Below, in pieces: positions 52,905 through 61,126 of a stretch of DNA of 64,000 bases. The stretch comes from Gracilibacillus dipsosauri (lineage in GTDB: Bacteria; Bacillota; Bacilli; Bacillales; Amphibacillaceae). The stretch lies in NCBI RefSeq assembly GCF_003176895.1, contig NZ_QGTD01000005.1, positions 496,001 through 560,000 on the forward strand, given 5' to 3'. Each line of letters begins with the position of its first letter. Position 1 is the stretch's first letter. A program made the translations under genes and the position numbers. Under the pieces are notes generated by a model that was not told the origin of the DNA, did not search any database, and saw nothing but the letters and a program-made list of their open reading frames with translations.

Positions 52905-53753
52905 ATGTTGCAGGAGCGAAAAGCATGGACAATAAATGGTTATCTAGGTATTCTCCTTATAGTTTTACTCTTAGGTTTAACCGCTTTTACCTTTTTTCAA
53001 GAACAATTCGTTGTTGGAGTCATAGCTCTTCTCATCGCCATCCTACTTGGAAGTGGTATTACGTTAGTCCAACCTAACCAATCAGTGGTTGTTACGTTTT
53101 TAGGAAAATACATGGGTAGTATTCGACAGGAAGGTGTAGTAATTACGATACCGTTCACTGCAAGACGAGTTGTTTCCCTTCGCGTTCGAAATTTTAATAG
53201 TAAAAAATTAAAAGTAAATGATGTGAATGGGAACCCGATTGAAATTGCTGCGGTTATCGTTTTTAAAGTAACAGATTCCGCAAAAGCAGTATTTGAAGTG
53301 GACCGCTATGAGCAGTTTGTGGAAATTCAAAGTGAAACAGCCATTCGTGCCGTTGCAACGAAATACCCTTATGACACTTTTGAAAACGTGGAATTAACCT
53401 TAAGAGGAAATGCCGAAGAGGTGTCCGGCGAACTAGCTTCCGACTTACAGGATCGTTTAGAAGTTGCTGGTGTAGAAATTATCGAAACAAGGTTAACCCA
53501 CCTTGCTTATTCGACTGAAATTGCTCAGGCTATGTTACAACGTCAGCAAGCAGATGCCATCATTGCAGCAAGACGGAAAATCGTTGAAGGAGCAGTAGGA
53601 ATGGTACAGGATGCCATCGAGCAATTGGAAAAAGAAAATATTGTAGACCTTGATGAGGAGCGTCGTGTCGCCATGATTAACAATTTACTTGTTTCGATCG
53701 TAGCAGACCATGGAGCACAGCCTGTCATTAATACCGGCACACTATATCAATAA
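52905..53753 (+). CDS. SPFH/band 7 domain membrane protein
   Basis: A 282-residue protein with two N-terminal helices (about 10-60) followed by an SPFH domain: IALLIAILLGSGITLVQPNQ, SVVVTFLGKYMGSIRQEGVV, SLRVRNFNSKKLKVNDVNGN and a C-terminal helical stretch AQAMLQRQQADAIIAARRKI. It belongs to the band 7 group that forms membrane-anchored oligomers and microdomain scaffolds. The ATG 52905 is 12 bases after AGGTGG, rather far; no better start exists. A small ribbon-helix-helix gene follows 24 bases later, an association often seen with this type of band 7 protein. Role unknown. Confidence 0.85.
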   Translation: MLQERKAWTINGYLGILLIVLLLGLTAFTFFQEQFVVGVIALLIAILLGSGITLVQPNQSVVVTFLGKYMGSIRQEGVVITIPFTARRVVSLRVRNFNSKKLKVNDVNGNPIEIAAVIVFKVTDSAKAVFEVDRYEQFVEIQSETAIRAVATKYPYDTFENVELTLRGNAEEVSGELASDLQDRLEVAGVEIIETRLTHLAYSTEIAQAMLQRQQADAIIAARRKIVEGAVGMVQDAIEQLEKENIVDLDEERRVAMINNLLVSIVADHGAQPVINTGTLYQ

Positions 53754-53777
53754 AATTTGTTAAAAAAGAGGGTTTCT

Positions 53778-53957
53778 ATGACGAAGAAAAAACATTTCCC
53801 ATTGCGAATAGACCCTAAACTCTATGAAATATTGCACAGTTGGGCCAAAGATGAATTTCGTAGTGTAAACAGTCATGTGGAATTTTTGTTACGAGAATCT
53901 GCCAAAAAAGCTGGGCGATTACCAAAAACTCAGGATAAAAAAATTGGGGAGGATTAA
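53778..53957 (+). CDS. Arc-like ribbon-helix-helix small protein
   Basis: A 59-residue protein with the ribbon-helix-helix pattern: beta-strand HFPLRIDPKLYEILHSWAKD, then RSVNSHVEFLLRES, with a basic tail KKAGRLPK. The closest pattern is the Arc/TraY-like group, which binds DNA as a dimer. ATG 53778 follows AAGAGGG at five bases. It is in the same transcript as the SPFH gene and a strong terminator follows. It may regulate the SPFH gene or, as a toxin-antitoxin-like dimer, have another target; no toxin is adjacent. Confidence 0.78.
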   Translation: MTKKKHFPLRIDPKLYEILHSWAKDEFRSVNSHVEFLLRESAKKAGRLPKTQDKKIGED

Positions 53958-54010
53958 GTTCTTCTCCTCTTTACTGTAGGTGTGGTGTATGCCTTTGATT
54001 TACTAAATAG

Positions 54011-54039
54011 AAAAAGGATCTTAGCCTAAGATCCTTTTT
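54011..54039. terminator. Bidirectional terminator
   Basis: AAAAAGGATCTTA (54011-54023) and TAAGATCCTTTTT (54027-54039) form a perfect 13-bp stem with a 3-base loop, with A and T tracts at both ends. It terminates the SPFH operon and the convergent pyrP gene. Confidence 0.9.
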
Positions 54040-54054
54040 CTCATGCTATTAACA

Positions 54055-55338
54055 TTATTCATTGGACAGTTTTAATTGATCAAGCACTTTAAAGAAAAGG
54101 CTCAGAATAATGGCAATGATGGTGGCTAAGCCCATACCTGTTAAGGAAACATCCCCGATATTAATGGCAGCACCACTAATTCCAATGACGAGCACCACAC
54201 AGGTTAATATCAAATTCTGTGAGCGGCTATAATCAATTTTCGCTTCCACAAGCATGCGGATACCACTTGATGCGATTATACCGAACAATAATAGTGAAAT
54301 CCCACCCATTACAGGCGTTGGAATCGATGTGATCAGTGCAGCTAATTTTCCACAGAAAGATAATATAATAGCGATAACAGCTGCCATACCAATGATCCAC
54401 GTGGAGTAAACTCTCGTAATTGCTAAAACCCCGATATTTTCTCCATAGGTTGTGTTAGGTGTTGCACCGACAAGACTAGAAATAATGGTGGAAATCCCAT
54501 TCCCCGCTAATGAACGATCTAAGCCCGGTTCCTTTGCCAAATCCTTTTTGACAATATTCCCTGTTACAAATAAATGCCCAATATGCTCAGGAATAAGGAC
54601 AATTGCCGCAGGAATTATAATCAAGATTTGGGACCAGTCAAATTTTATTTGGTAAAATTCTGGCATGGATATCCATGCAGCTTCCTTTACAGTTGTTAAA
54701 TCAACTAAGCCAAAAATAGCAGCGATAACATATCCTGCAATAATACCAATCAAGATAGGAATAATTTTCAGAAATCCTCGTAAGGTTACCCAACAAATAA
54801 TGGTAATCAGCAAGGTTAGGAATGATACAATAGCCGCTTTAGGATCAATCGCCCATGAAGCCCCTGCATCTGCTGGCGCAATCCATCCTGCCATTTCTGC
54901 TGCAGTCGGCACAAGCTCAAGACCAATAACAGCAACGATAGCTCCCATAGCTGCAGGTGGGAAAAGGACATCGATCCAAGCAGTTCCGGCGATTTTGATG
55001 ATAAGAGCAACAACGCATAAAATAATACCGACAAATAGGAACCCACCTAGTGCATAACTATAACCCTCCATCCCCGAATAGTGACCTAAAACGACAAGCA
55101 CCGGTGAAATGAAGGCAAAGCTAGAGCCTAAATAAGCTGGAATCTTTCCTTTCGTAATAAAAATATAGAGCAATGTCCCGACACCATTCATCAATAAGAT
55201 GGTCGCAGGGTTAACACCGAACAGTACAGGAACCAAAACCGTCGATCCGAACATCGCAAATAAATGCTGAAGACCTAATGGTAAGCTCTGCAAAAAAGGT
55301 ACACGCTCGTCAACTTGTATTTCATCATATTTTGCCAC
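54055..55338 (-). CDS. pyrP: Uracil permease
   Basis: A 427-residue NCS2-family membrane protein with 14 predicted segments importing uracil with protons. Characteristic parts are QSLPLGLQHLFAMFGSTVLV near the N-terminus, the pore motif PEHIGHLFVTGNIVKKDLAK with the conserved Glu-His, and NTTYGENIGVLAITRVYSTW. The start is GTG 55338 with GGGGG eight bases upstream. The leader contains a PyrR-type attenuator (55396-55525), so expression falls when UMP is plentiful. pyrP is often within the pyr operon; here it stands alone. Confidence 0.94.
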   Translation of the reverse strand: MAKYDEIQVDERVPFLQSLPLGLQHLFAMFGSTVLVPVLFGVNPATILLMNGVGTLLYIFITKGKIPAYLGSSFAFISPVLVVLGHYSGMEGYSYALGGFLFVGIILCVVALIIKIAGTAWIDVLFPPAAMGAIVAVIGLELVPTAAEMAGWIAPADAGASWAIDPKAAIVSFLTLLITIICWVTLRGFLKIIPILIGIIAGYVIAAIFGLVDLTTVKEAAWISMPEFYQIKFDWSQILIIIPAAIVLIPEHIGHLFVTGNIVKKDLAKEPGLDRSLAGNGISTIISSLVGATPNTTYGENIGVLAITRVYSTWIIGMAAVIAIILSFCGKLAALITSIPTPVMGGISLLLFGIIASSGIRMLVEAKIDYSRSQNLILTCVVLVIGISGAAINIGDVSLTGMGLATIIAIILSLFFKVLDQLKLSNE

Positions 55339-55395
55339 TTTATTTTCCCCCTTGAAGTAAATATAGGGTTCAAACAGTTACCGCTTAATAGACAA

Positions 55396-55525
55396 AAACA
55401 CCTTGCTAAAAAAAGCAAGGTGTTTGCGGATTGATACAACCATAGACTACCAGATTAGCTATGGTTATGAACTTCACAGACTTTGAATCTATTCCACCTT
55501 GCCAGTCTCACAGGACTGAATTAAA
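55396..55525 (-). promoter_or_regulatory. PyrR-dependent attenuator in the pyrP leader
   Basis: On the minus strand the PyrR-binding loop AGTCCTGTGAGACT (55517-55504) is followed by GGCAAGGTGG. A terminator stem AAACACCTTGCT/AGCAAGGTGTTT (55396-55425) with a T-tract lies before the gene. The GCAAGGTG after the PyrR loop can pair with the terminator arm CACCTTGC, forming the antiterminator. A further stem AACCATAG/CTATGGTT lies between. This is the classical UMP-responsive arrangement. Confidence 0.85.
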
Positions 55526-55599
55526 GGTAACCGTATGAACTTATCTCAAATATTATTACAATATATTGTCGAAATGTCAATGTTTTTTTGCAAACGGAA

Positions 55600-55997
55600 G
55601 GATTGTCACTTTAATTTTAAACGACCATACTCTTAAAGAACAACTTGAAATAATGGCGACTGCCAGAACATATTATCACCCATCAAGATTCTTGTCACTA
55701 CGTAATATGTTGAAAACATGTGATCGATTAATAATATTGAATTTTGCGAAATGGAGTACGCTAGTGGTTGTTGTGGCTCTGCGGGTATCTATAATATAGT
55801 TGAAACAGAAATGTCTATGAAAATATTAGATTCGAAAATGAAACACACGAAAGCTACACAAGTTAACTACTGTTGTGACCGCAAATCCTGATTATTTACT
55901 ACAAAAGAAGCTTAGTATCAAGAGAGAAGGAGTAAACGAATCTGTACGTGCAGTTCATATCGTCGACCTATCGCTAAAAAGCTGTAAGTCGAATTAG
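55600..55997 (+). pseudogene. Decayed 3' part of a glycolate oxidase iron-sulfur subunit gene (glcF-like)
   Basis: The plus strand from about 55735 reads EYASGCCGSAGIYNIVETEM, then SMKILDSKMKHTKATQ, the conserved C-terminal cluster-binding CCG motif of GlcF. A one-base frameshift near 55875 restores VVTANPDYLLQKKLSIKREG and then NESVRAVHIVDLSLKSC before a stop at 55995-55997. Further upstream a QDSCH-like motif and LRNMLKT (about 55688-55720) fit the preceding CCG domain after another frameshift. The 5' half is missing. No glcD neighbour is present. Confidence 0.7.
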
Positions 55998-56140
55998 GCA
56001 ATTTTTCTATCCTCATCCCCCTCATTCAATTGTCTTTTCCCATCCCAGAAGTAAATACGAGGTAGACCCGATAACAACCAATATTCATGCAATAAGGTAG
56101 AGCTAACAAACAATATCAAGGTCCAATCTATTTGCCTCAA
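55994..56140 (-). CDS. Possible 48-residue membrane protein
   Basis: A TTG at 56140, about five bases after GGGAGAG, opens a 48-codon frame on the minus strand, with one hydrophobic segment (DWTLILFVSSTLLHEYWLLS) followed by GLPRIYFWDGKRQLNEG and an acidic tail. It ends within the glcF-like remnant. I do not recognise the family; coding-like features are the good ribosome site and a plausible membrane topology. Confidence 0.4.
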   Translation of the reverse strand: MRQIDWTLILFVSSTLLHEYWLLSGLPRIYFWDGKRQLNEGDEDRKIA

Positions 56141-56242
56141 AAGAATCTCTCCCTTCGTAACTAATTTATGGCGAAGGCAGGTTGTCTAAGAACGTTTTCA
56201 CTTTTTGATAAGAGTGGGGTTTTGACCTCCAAAATTTGCTAT

Positions 56243-56391
56243 ATAAGTACCAACTTTATAATCTTTGGTTACATTTTTGGTACTTAAATTGGTTTTAAGT
56301 ACCAAATTTATGATCTTGGGTTGCAATTCTGGTACTTAAATCGGTTTTAAGTACCATTTTTACTTGTTCGCTTTCTAGTTTTGGTTCTTAT
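56243..56391. repeat. Palindromic element copy D (divergent)
   Basis: Fourth copy, 149 bp: ATAAGTACC (56243), GGTACTTAA (56279), TTAAGTACC (56295), GGTACTTAA (56331), TTAAGTACC (56347), GGTTCTTAT (56383). All three loops are exactly 27 bases and both linkers 7 bases, so the period is exactly 52. Its loops differ from those of copies A-C, yet the first and last half-sites are again the right and left type. It lies 13 kb from the others, between the pseudogene and the end of lcfA. Confidence 0.85.
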
Positions 56392-56416
56392 TCGTCATTG
56401 TATTCGCTTACAATAA

Positions 56417-58072
56417 TTATTCTTCTTCCAGCAGGCGGCGTAAGGTTTTTCCTACTAATGATTTTGGAAGGCTATCTCGGAATTCGTATATTCGTGGTAT
56501 TTTGTAGGCGGCAAGCCTTTCTCGGCAAAACTTCTCCAGCTCCTTTTCGTCTGTGGTCGCTCCTTTTTTCAAGACAATGTAAGCCTTCACTGTTTCGCCT
56601 CGGTATTCATCCGGAACTCCGACTGCGGCTGCATCCATTATCGCTGGATGTTCAAACAAGACCTCCTCAATTTCTCGAGGGTAAATATTGAATCCACCGG
56701 CGATGATGAGATCTTTTTTTCGATCGACAATGTAAAAGAAGCCTTGATCATCCATTTTGGCCATATCACCTGTATAAAGCCAGCCGTCTTTTAAGGTATT
56801 ACTCGTTTCCTCCGGTCGCTTCCAGTAGCCTTTCATCACTTGTGGTCCTTGAATGATCAGCTCCCCTACTTCTCCGTTTTCAAGTTCTTTTCCTGTTTCC
56901 GGCTCGACTACCTTTGCGATTGTATCTGGAAAAGGGATCCCAATCGAGCCGAGCTTCCGTTTTTCCCATATGTTATTCGCATGGGTGACTGGTGAGGCTT
57001 CGGTTAATCCGTAACCTTCAATCAACTTACCACCTGTTATCTCTTCGAATCTTTCCTGGACCTCACCCGGTAATGGGGCCGCACCACTAATACATACATT
57101 GATGGACGATAAATCATAGTTCTTTATTTTTGGATGATGGATTAATGATAGATACATCGTTGGTGCTCCTGGAAAGGTAGTCGGCTTCATTTTGTCAATT
57201 AGCTTGAGCGCCATGTTTACATCAAACTTAGGGAGAAGAATAAGCATGCCACCTAATTTTATAGAAAGGTTCATGAGTGTAGTCATTCCAAATACGTGAA
57301 AAAAGGGGAGCATCGCCAAGTATCGTTCTCTCTTCTCCTCACTCCGATATACCCAAGCTCTCGTCTGCAACGTATTGGCGACAAGATTATAGTGAGTAAG
57401 CATGACACCTTTGGAAACGCCAGTTGTCCCTCCTGTGTACTGAAGCAATGCCAAATCTTCTTCCACATCTATGAGGACATTGATCGGCTTAGCTGGCGCA
57501 TTAGATAGGAGTTTCTTAAACGAATGGGTATGCTGATCATAGCTGACCTCCATTGATAAACCGTCTTTTTTGGCCTTGATTGGGTACAGGATATTTTTAG
57601 GAAAGGGCAAGTAGTCCTTCATGGAAGTAAAAATCGTATGCTCTACTTCTACTTTCGGCAATACGTTTTGGACACGCTTAAACAAATGATCCAAGGCAAT
57701 AACGACTTTCACACCAGCATCATTCAATTGATGCTCCAGCTCTCTTTCTGTATAAAGAGGATTGGTTTGAACGACGATCGCACCAATCATTAATGCTCCG
57801 TAGTATGCGATAATGGATGCAGGACAATTCGGGAGCATAATTGCTACCCGATCGCCCTTTTCGAGCCCTAACTTTTTTAAGCTATTTGCGAATTGATAGG
57901 TTTCTTTTAATAGCTGCTCATAAGTGATCTTTTTTCCATAGAAAAAAATTGCGGTTTGTTGCGGGAACTTTTTTGCTGTGTCTATCATAAATTGAGCCAA
58001 ATTTTGCTTTGGATATTCGTATGACGGTGCGACTTCTTCGGGGTAGTACTCTAACCATACTTTTTCAGACAT
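56417..58072 (-). CDS. lcfA: Long-chain fatty-acid-CoA ligase
   Basis: A 551-residue acyl-activating enzyme that makes acyl-CoA and AMP from fatty acid, ATP and CoA. The AMP-binding signature is LQYTGGTTGVSKGVMLTHYN, followed by EGYGLTEASPVTH, YTGDMAKMDDQGFFYIVDRK and the final catalytic-Lys region ending LPKSLVGKTLRRLL. Length and motifs match LcfA/FadD. ATG 58072 is eight bases after AAAGGAG; a TTG at 58078 in frame is less likely. It follows fadE by 29 bases in the same operon and supplies acyl-CoA to it. Palindromic element D follows its 3' end. Confidence 0.94.
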   Translation of the reverse strand: MSEKVWLEYYPEEVAPSYEYPKQNLAQFMIDTAKKFPQQTAIFFYGKKITYEQLLKETYQFANSLKKLGLEKGDRVAIMLPNCPASIIAYYGALMIGAIVVQTNPLYTERELEHQLNDAGVKVVIALDHLFKRVQNVLPKVEVEHTIFTSMKDYLPFPKNILYPIKAKKDGLSMEVSYDQHTHSFKKLLSNAPAKPINVLIDVEEDLALLQYTGGTTGVSKGVMLTHYNLVANTLQTRAWVYRSEEKRERYLAMLPFFHVFGMTTLMNLSIKLGGMLILLPKFDVNMALKLIDKMKPTTFPGAPTMYLSLIHHPKIKNYDLSSINVCISGAAPLPGEVQERFEEITGGKLIEGYGLTEASPVTHANNIWEKRKLGSIGIPFPDTIAKVVEPETGKELENGEVGELIIQGPQVMKGYWKRPEETSNTLKDGWLYTGDMAKMDDQGFFYIVDRKKDLIIAGGFNIYPREIEEVLFEHPAIMDAAAVGVPDEYRGETVKAYIVLKKGATTDEKELEKFCRERLAAYKIPRIYEFRDSLPKSLVGKTLRRLLEEE

Positions 58073-58101
58073 ATCCAACTCTCCTTTTTGGCTATGGTCC
58101 T

Positions 58102-59877
58102 TTAAACGACATACTTCTCAGCTGCAATGACACGTGCTGCAATTTGCCTTTTCCGTTCTATCGTATTGATCGGTGTTCTGCGCGCTAGCTTTTTTAAGAC
58201 AGATAGCTGTGTACTTAGCCTATCTCCAGACTCCACCTGAGCTAACGAATCCTTGGCGAGCGCTTCGATCGTTTCAAACGATTCGTGGACAAATACTTGC
58301 GTCATTGCGATGGCATTAGCCGCTTTCTCTTCGCCCTCTTTGGCAACTCGCTTTTTCGTTCTAAGAAACGCACTTTCCGCTGCATACACTTGGATCATGA
58401 TGTCAGCTAAGTGACTGAGGATTTCTTGTTCTGAATCTAGCTTTTGCTGGTATTTTTGTACGGCTAGACCGCCAATCATGAGGAATATTTTTTTCGCCAT
58501 CTTAATGAGGTACTCTTCTTGCTCCAAGAGCCCTGTAAACGTCCGTTGTGGCATAAAGGTAAGCAGCTCTTCTTGTAGCTGTTGTGCTTTTTGCATAAGT
58601 GGGAGTTCGTCCTTCATTGCTCGCTTAATCAGTGTCCCTGGTATGAGCAAACGGTTAATTTCATTCGTTCCCTCAAAAATTCGATTGATGCGTGAATCAC
58701 GATAGATGCGCTCGATTTTATATTCCTTGATAAATCCATAGCCACCGTGAATTTGAACTCCCTCATCGGCAATAAAATCTAACGTCTCTGAACCAAATAC
58801 TTTATTGATCGAGCATTCTAGCGCATATTCAGCAATCGCTTTGGCAGACGCCACTCCTGCATCAGACCTGCTGAAATCAATCGCTTTCATACTCGAATCT
58901 ATTAATCCAGCAGTCCGATAGACCATACTATCCAAAACATATGCCTTTGTATTCATTTCCGCTATTTTTCTTCGAATAAGAGAAAAGGATGAGATCGGTT
59001 GCTTGAACTGAACCCTTTCATTCGCGTAGGCTGATGCTTCCTCAATCGTATCCTTAGACGAACCGAGACAACCAGCGGCAAGCTTAAATCGACCAATGTT
59101 CAATATATTAAAGGCAATGAGATGACCTTTTCCAACCTCCCACAACAGATTTTCTGCGGGAACCTTCACCTCTTCTAAAATTAGGGGGCAGGTGGAAGAG
59201 CCTTTGATCCCCATTTTCTCTTCTTCTGATCCGATACTAACTCCTTCCATCGTTCTCTCCACAATAAATGTACTAAAATCTGTTCCATTTACTTTCGCAT
59301 AAACAATGAAAATATCAGCAAAAGCCGCGTTCGTAATAAACTGCTTTGTCCCATTTAAAATATAGTGCTTCCCATCCTCCGATAATGTGGCGGTTGTTTT
59401 GGCACCAAGCGCGTCCGAACCAGAGGATGGCTCTGTTAGGCAATAGGCGGCAATTTTTTCCCCACTCGCTAAGAGGGGCAGGTATTTTTTCTTTTGCTCC
59501 TCTGTGCCAAAATAAACGATCGGCAATGTACCAATCCCGACATGTGCACCAAGGGATAGACCAAACGATGATGCCTTTGATAATCGCTCACTAATTAGTG
59601 TCGAGCTTATTTTGTCTAAACCAAGGCCTTCATATTGTTCTGGCACATCTGCACTAAGAAGCCCCAATTCTCCAGCTTTTTGTAGGAGCTTGACGGTGAG
59701 ATCATAATTTAAGCTTTCAATCGCTTCATCCTGTGGCAAAATCTCGCCTTCGATAAAATCCTTTGTTGTTTCGCCAATCATTCGCTGCTCTTCGGTAAAA
59801 TCCTCCGGTGTGATCACCGAGTTATAATCGACATCGTTAATGATAAAGCTTCCACCTATTATTTTTTCACCCATCAT
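58102..59877 (-). CDS. fadE: Acyl-CoA dehydrogenase
   Basis: FAD enzyme for the first step of beta-oxidation, with an N-terminal helical domain, a beta domain (YCLTEPSSGSDALGAKTTAT, FITNAAFADIFIVYA) and a C-terminal helical domain (FADEGVQIHGGYGFIKEYKI-like pattern: IADEGVQIHGGYGFIKEYKI; RDSRINRIFEGTNEINR with the catalytic-type Glu). An extra C-terminal extension of about 170 residues brings it to 591 residues, as in Bacillus FadE. ATG 59877 follows AAAGGGG at seven bases; a longer frame from 59898 has no ribosome site. It is third in the fadN-fadA-fadE order known from Bacillus subtilis. Confidence 0.94.
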   Translation of the reverse strand: MMGEKIIGGSFIINDVDYNSVITPEDFTEEQRMIGETTKDFIEGEILPQDEAIESLNYDLTVKLLQKAGELGLLSADVPEQYEGLGLDKISSTLISERLSKASSFGLSLGAHVGIGTLPIVYFGTEEQKKKYLPLLASGEKIAAYCLTEPSSGSDALGAKTTATLSEDGKHYILNGTKQFITNAAFADIFIVYAKVNGTDFSTFIVERTMEGVSIGSEEEKMGIKGSSTCPLILEEVKVPAENLLWEVGKGHLIAFNILNIGRFKLAAGCLGSSKDTIEEASAYANERVQFKQPISSFSLIRRKIAEMNTKAYVLDSMVYRTAGLIDSSMKAIDFSRSDAGVASAKAIAEYALECSINKVFGSETLDFIADEGVQIHGGYGFIKEYKIERIYRDSRINRIFEGTNEINRLLIPGTLIKRAMKDELPLMQKAQQLQEELLTFMPQRTFTGLLEQEEYLIKMAKKIFLMIGGLAVQKYQQKLDSEQEILSHLADIMIQVYAAESAFLRTKKRVAKEGEEKAANAIAMTQVFVHESFETIEALAKDSLAQVESGDRLSTQLSVLKKLARRTPINTIERKRQIAARVIAAEKYVV

Positions 59878-59919
59878 TTTCGTTCCCCTTTCTATCATGG
59901 TGCTTAGATTCGGCGAGTA

Positions 59920-61104
59920 TCAATCTGGGTGCACTTCAAACACACCAGCTGCCCCCATACCGCCGCCTATACACATTGAAACGACCCCATACCCACCGCC
60001 TTGTCGCTTCAGCTCATAAAGTAAGGTTGAGGTTAACTTAGCTCCTGTACATCCGAGAGGGTGGCCAAGTGCAATCGCTCCCCCATTTACATTGACCTTC
60101 TCCTTATCGATATTCAATTCGCGAATGACTGGTAAGCATTGTGCTGCAAATGCTTCGTTTATTTCAAAAAGCTTGATCTCATCCTGACTAACCTTTGCCA
60201 TATCGAGGGCTTTTGGAATCGCCTTGATGGGACCAATGCCCATAATCTCAGGCTCCACTCCAGCGACAGCAAAAGAGCGGAACGTTGCTAAAGGCTTTAA
60301 ACCAAGTGCTTCGGCCTTCTCTTTACTCATCAACACACACGCTGCTGCACCATCACTCATTTGCGACGAATTTCCGGCTGTTACAGACCCTCCCTGCTTG
60401 AATGCAGGCTTCAGCCCTGCTAGTATGTCAACACTTGTATCTGATCGAATGCCTTCGTCTGTATCGACAATGCATTGCTTTTCCCAGCGCTTGCCGTTTT
60501 CATCGACACCCTTATGGACTGTGTGGACTGGGACAATTTCTTCCTTAAACTTCCCATCCTTCACAGCTGCAGCTGCTTTCTGGTGGCTTTCTACGGCAAA
60601 GTGATCCTGATCCTTTCGGGATACTTGATATCTTTCTGCCACTTCTTCTGCCGTAAAACCCATCCCCATATAGATTTCTGGCATTTCCTCAACGATCTGT
60701 GGATGTGGGGACATCTTAAACCCTGACATCGGGACATGACTCATACTTTCTACTCCTCCACCGATCACCACATCAGCATGACCAAGCATGACACGCTCTG
60801 CTGCAAACGCAATCGACTGCAAGCCGGACGAACAAAAACGATTAATCGTCATCGCTGGAGTGGATGCCGGAAAACCAGCGTATAGGGAAATAATTCTTGC
60901 CACATTTAAGCCCTGTTCTCCTTCTGGCATGGCACAGCCAATAATGATATCCTCCACATCCTCTTTTTTTAATCCGTTGGCCCGCTTGATGACCGCATTT
61001 AAAACCGTACTTCCTAAATCCTCTATCCGTGTTTGGGCAAATCCGCCTTTCTTTGCCTTTCCTACCGGTGTACGTGCAATCGATACAATCACTGCTTCTC
61101 TCAC
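59920..61104 (-). CDS. fadA: Acetyl-CoA acyltransferase (3-ketoacyl-CoA thiolase)
   Basis: Thiolase of 394 residues closing the beta-oxidation cycle. The catalytic Cys lies in [16 protein letters not shown], the His in [16 protein letters not shown], and the second Cys in [14 protein letters not shown]. The N-terminus [19 protein letters not shown] matches FadA. I chose GTG 61104, with AGGTGA five bases upstream; GTG 61113 in frame overlaps it. It lies 22 bases after fadN. Confidence 0.95.
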   Translation of the reverse strand: MREAVIVSIARTPVGKAKKGGFAQTRIEDLGSTVLNAVIKRANGLKKEDVEDIIIGCAMPEGEQGLNVARIISLYAGFPASTPAMTINRFCSSGLQSIAFAAERVMLGHADVVIGGGVESMSHVPMSGFKMSPHPQIVEEMPEIYMGMGFTAEEVAERYQVSRKDQDHFAVESHQKAAAAVKDGKFKEEIVPVHTVHKGVDENGKRWEKQCIVDTDEGIRSDTSVDILAGLKPAFKQGGSVTAGNSSQMSDGAAACVLMSKEKAEALGLKPLATFRSFAVAGVEPEIMGIGPIKAIPKALDMAKVSQDEIKLFEINEAFAAQCLPVIRELNIDKEKVNVNGGAIALGHPLGCTGAKLTSTLLYELKRQGGGYGVVSMCIGGGMGAAGVFEVHPD

Positions 61105-61126
61105 AAGGTTCACCTCATTTCTAAAA

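Noticed and set aside
56243-56391. Possible mini CRISPR array (25-bp palindromic repeats with exactly 27-bp spacers)
   Set aside because: No cas genes are in the window, only two full repeats occur per locus, spacers are homologous between copies A, B and C, and the ends always fall within a half-repeat. It is a fixed three-hairpin unit, not an array that gains spacers.
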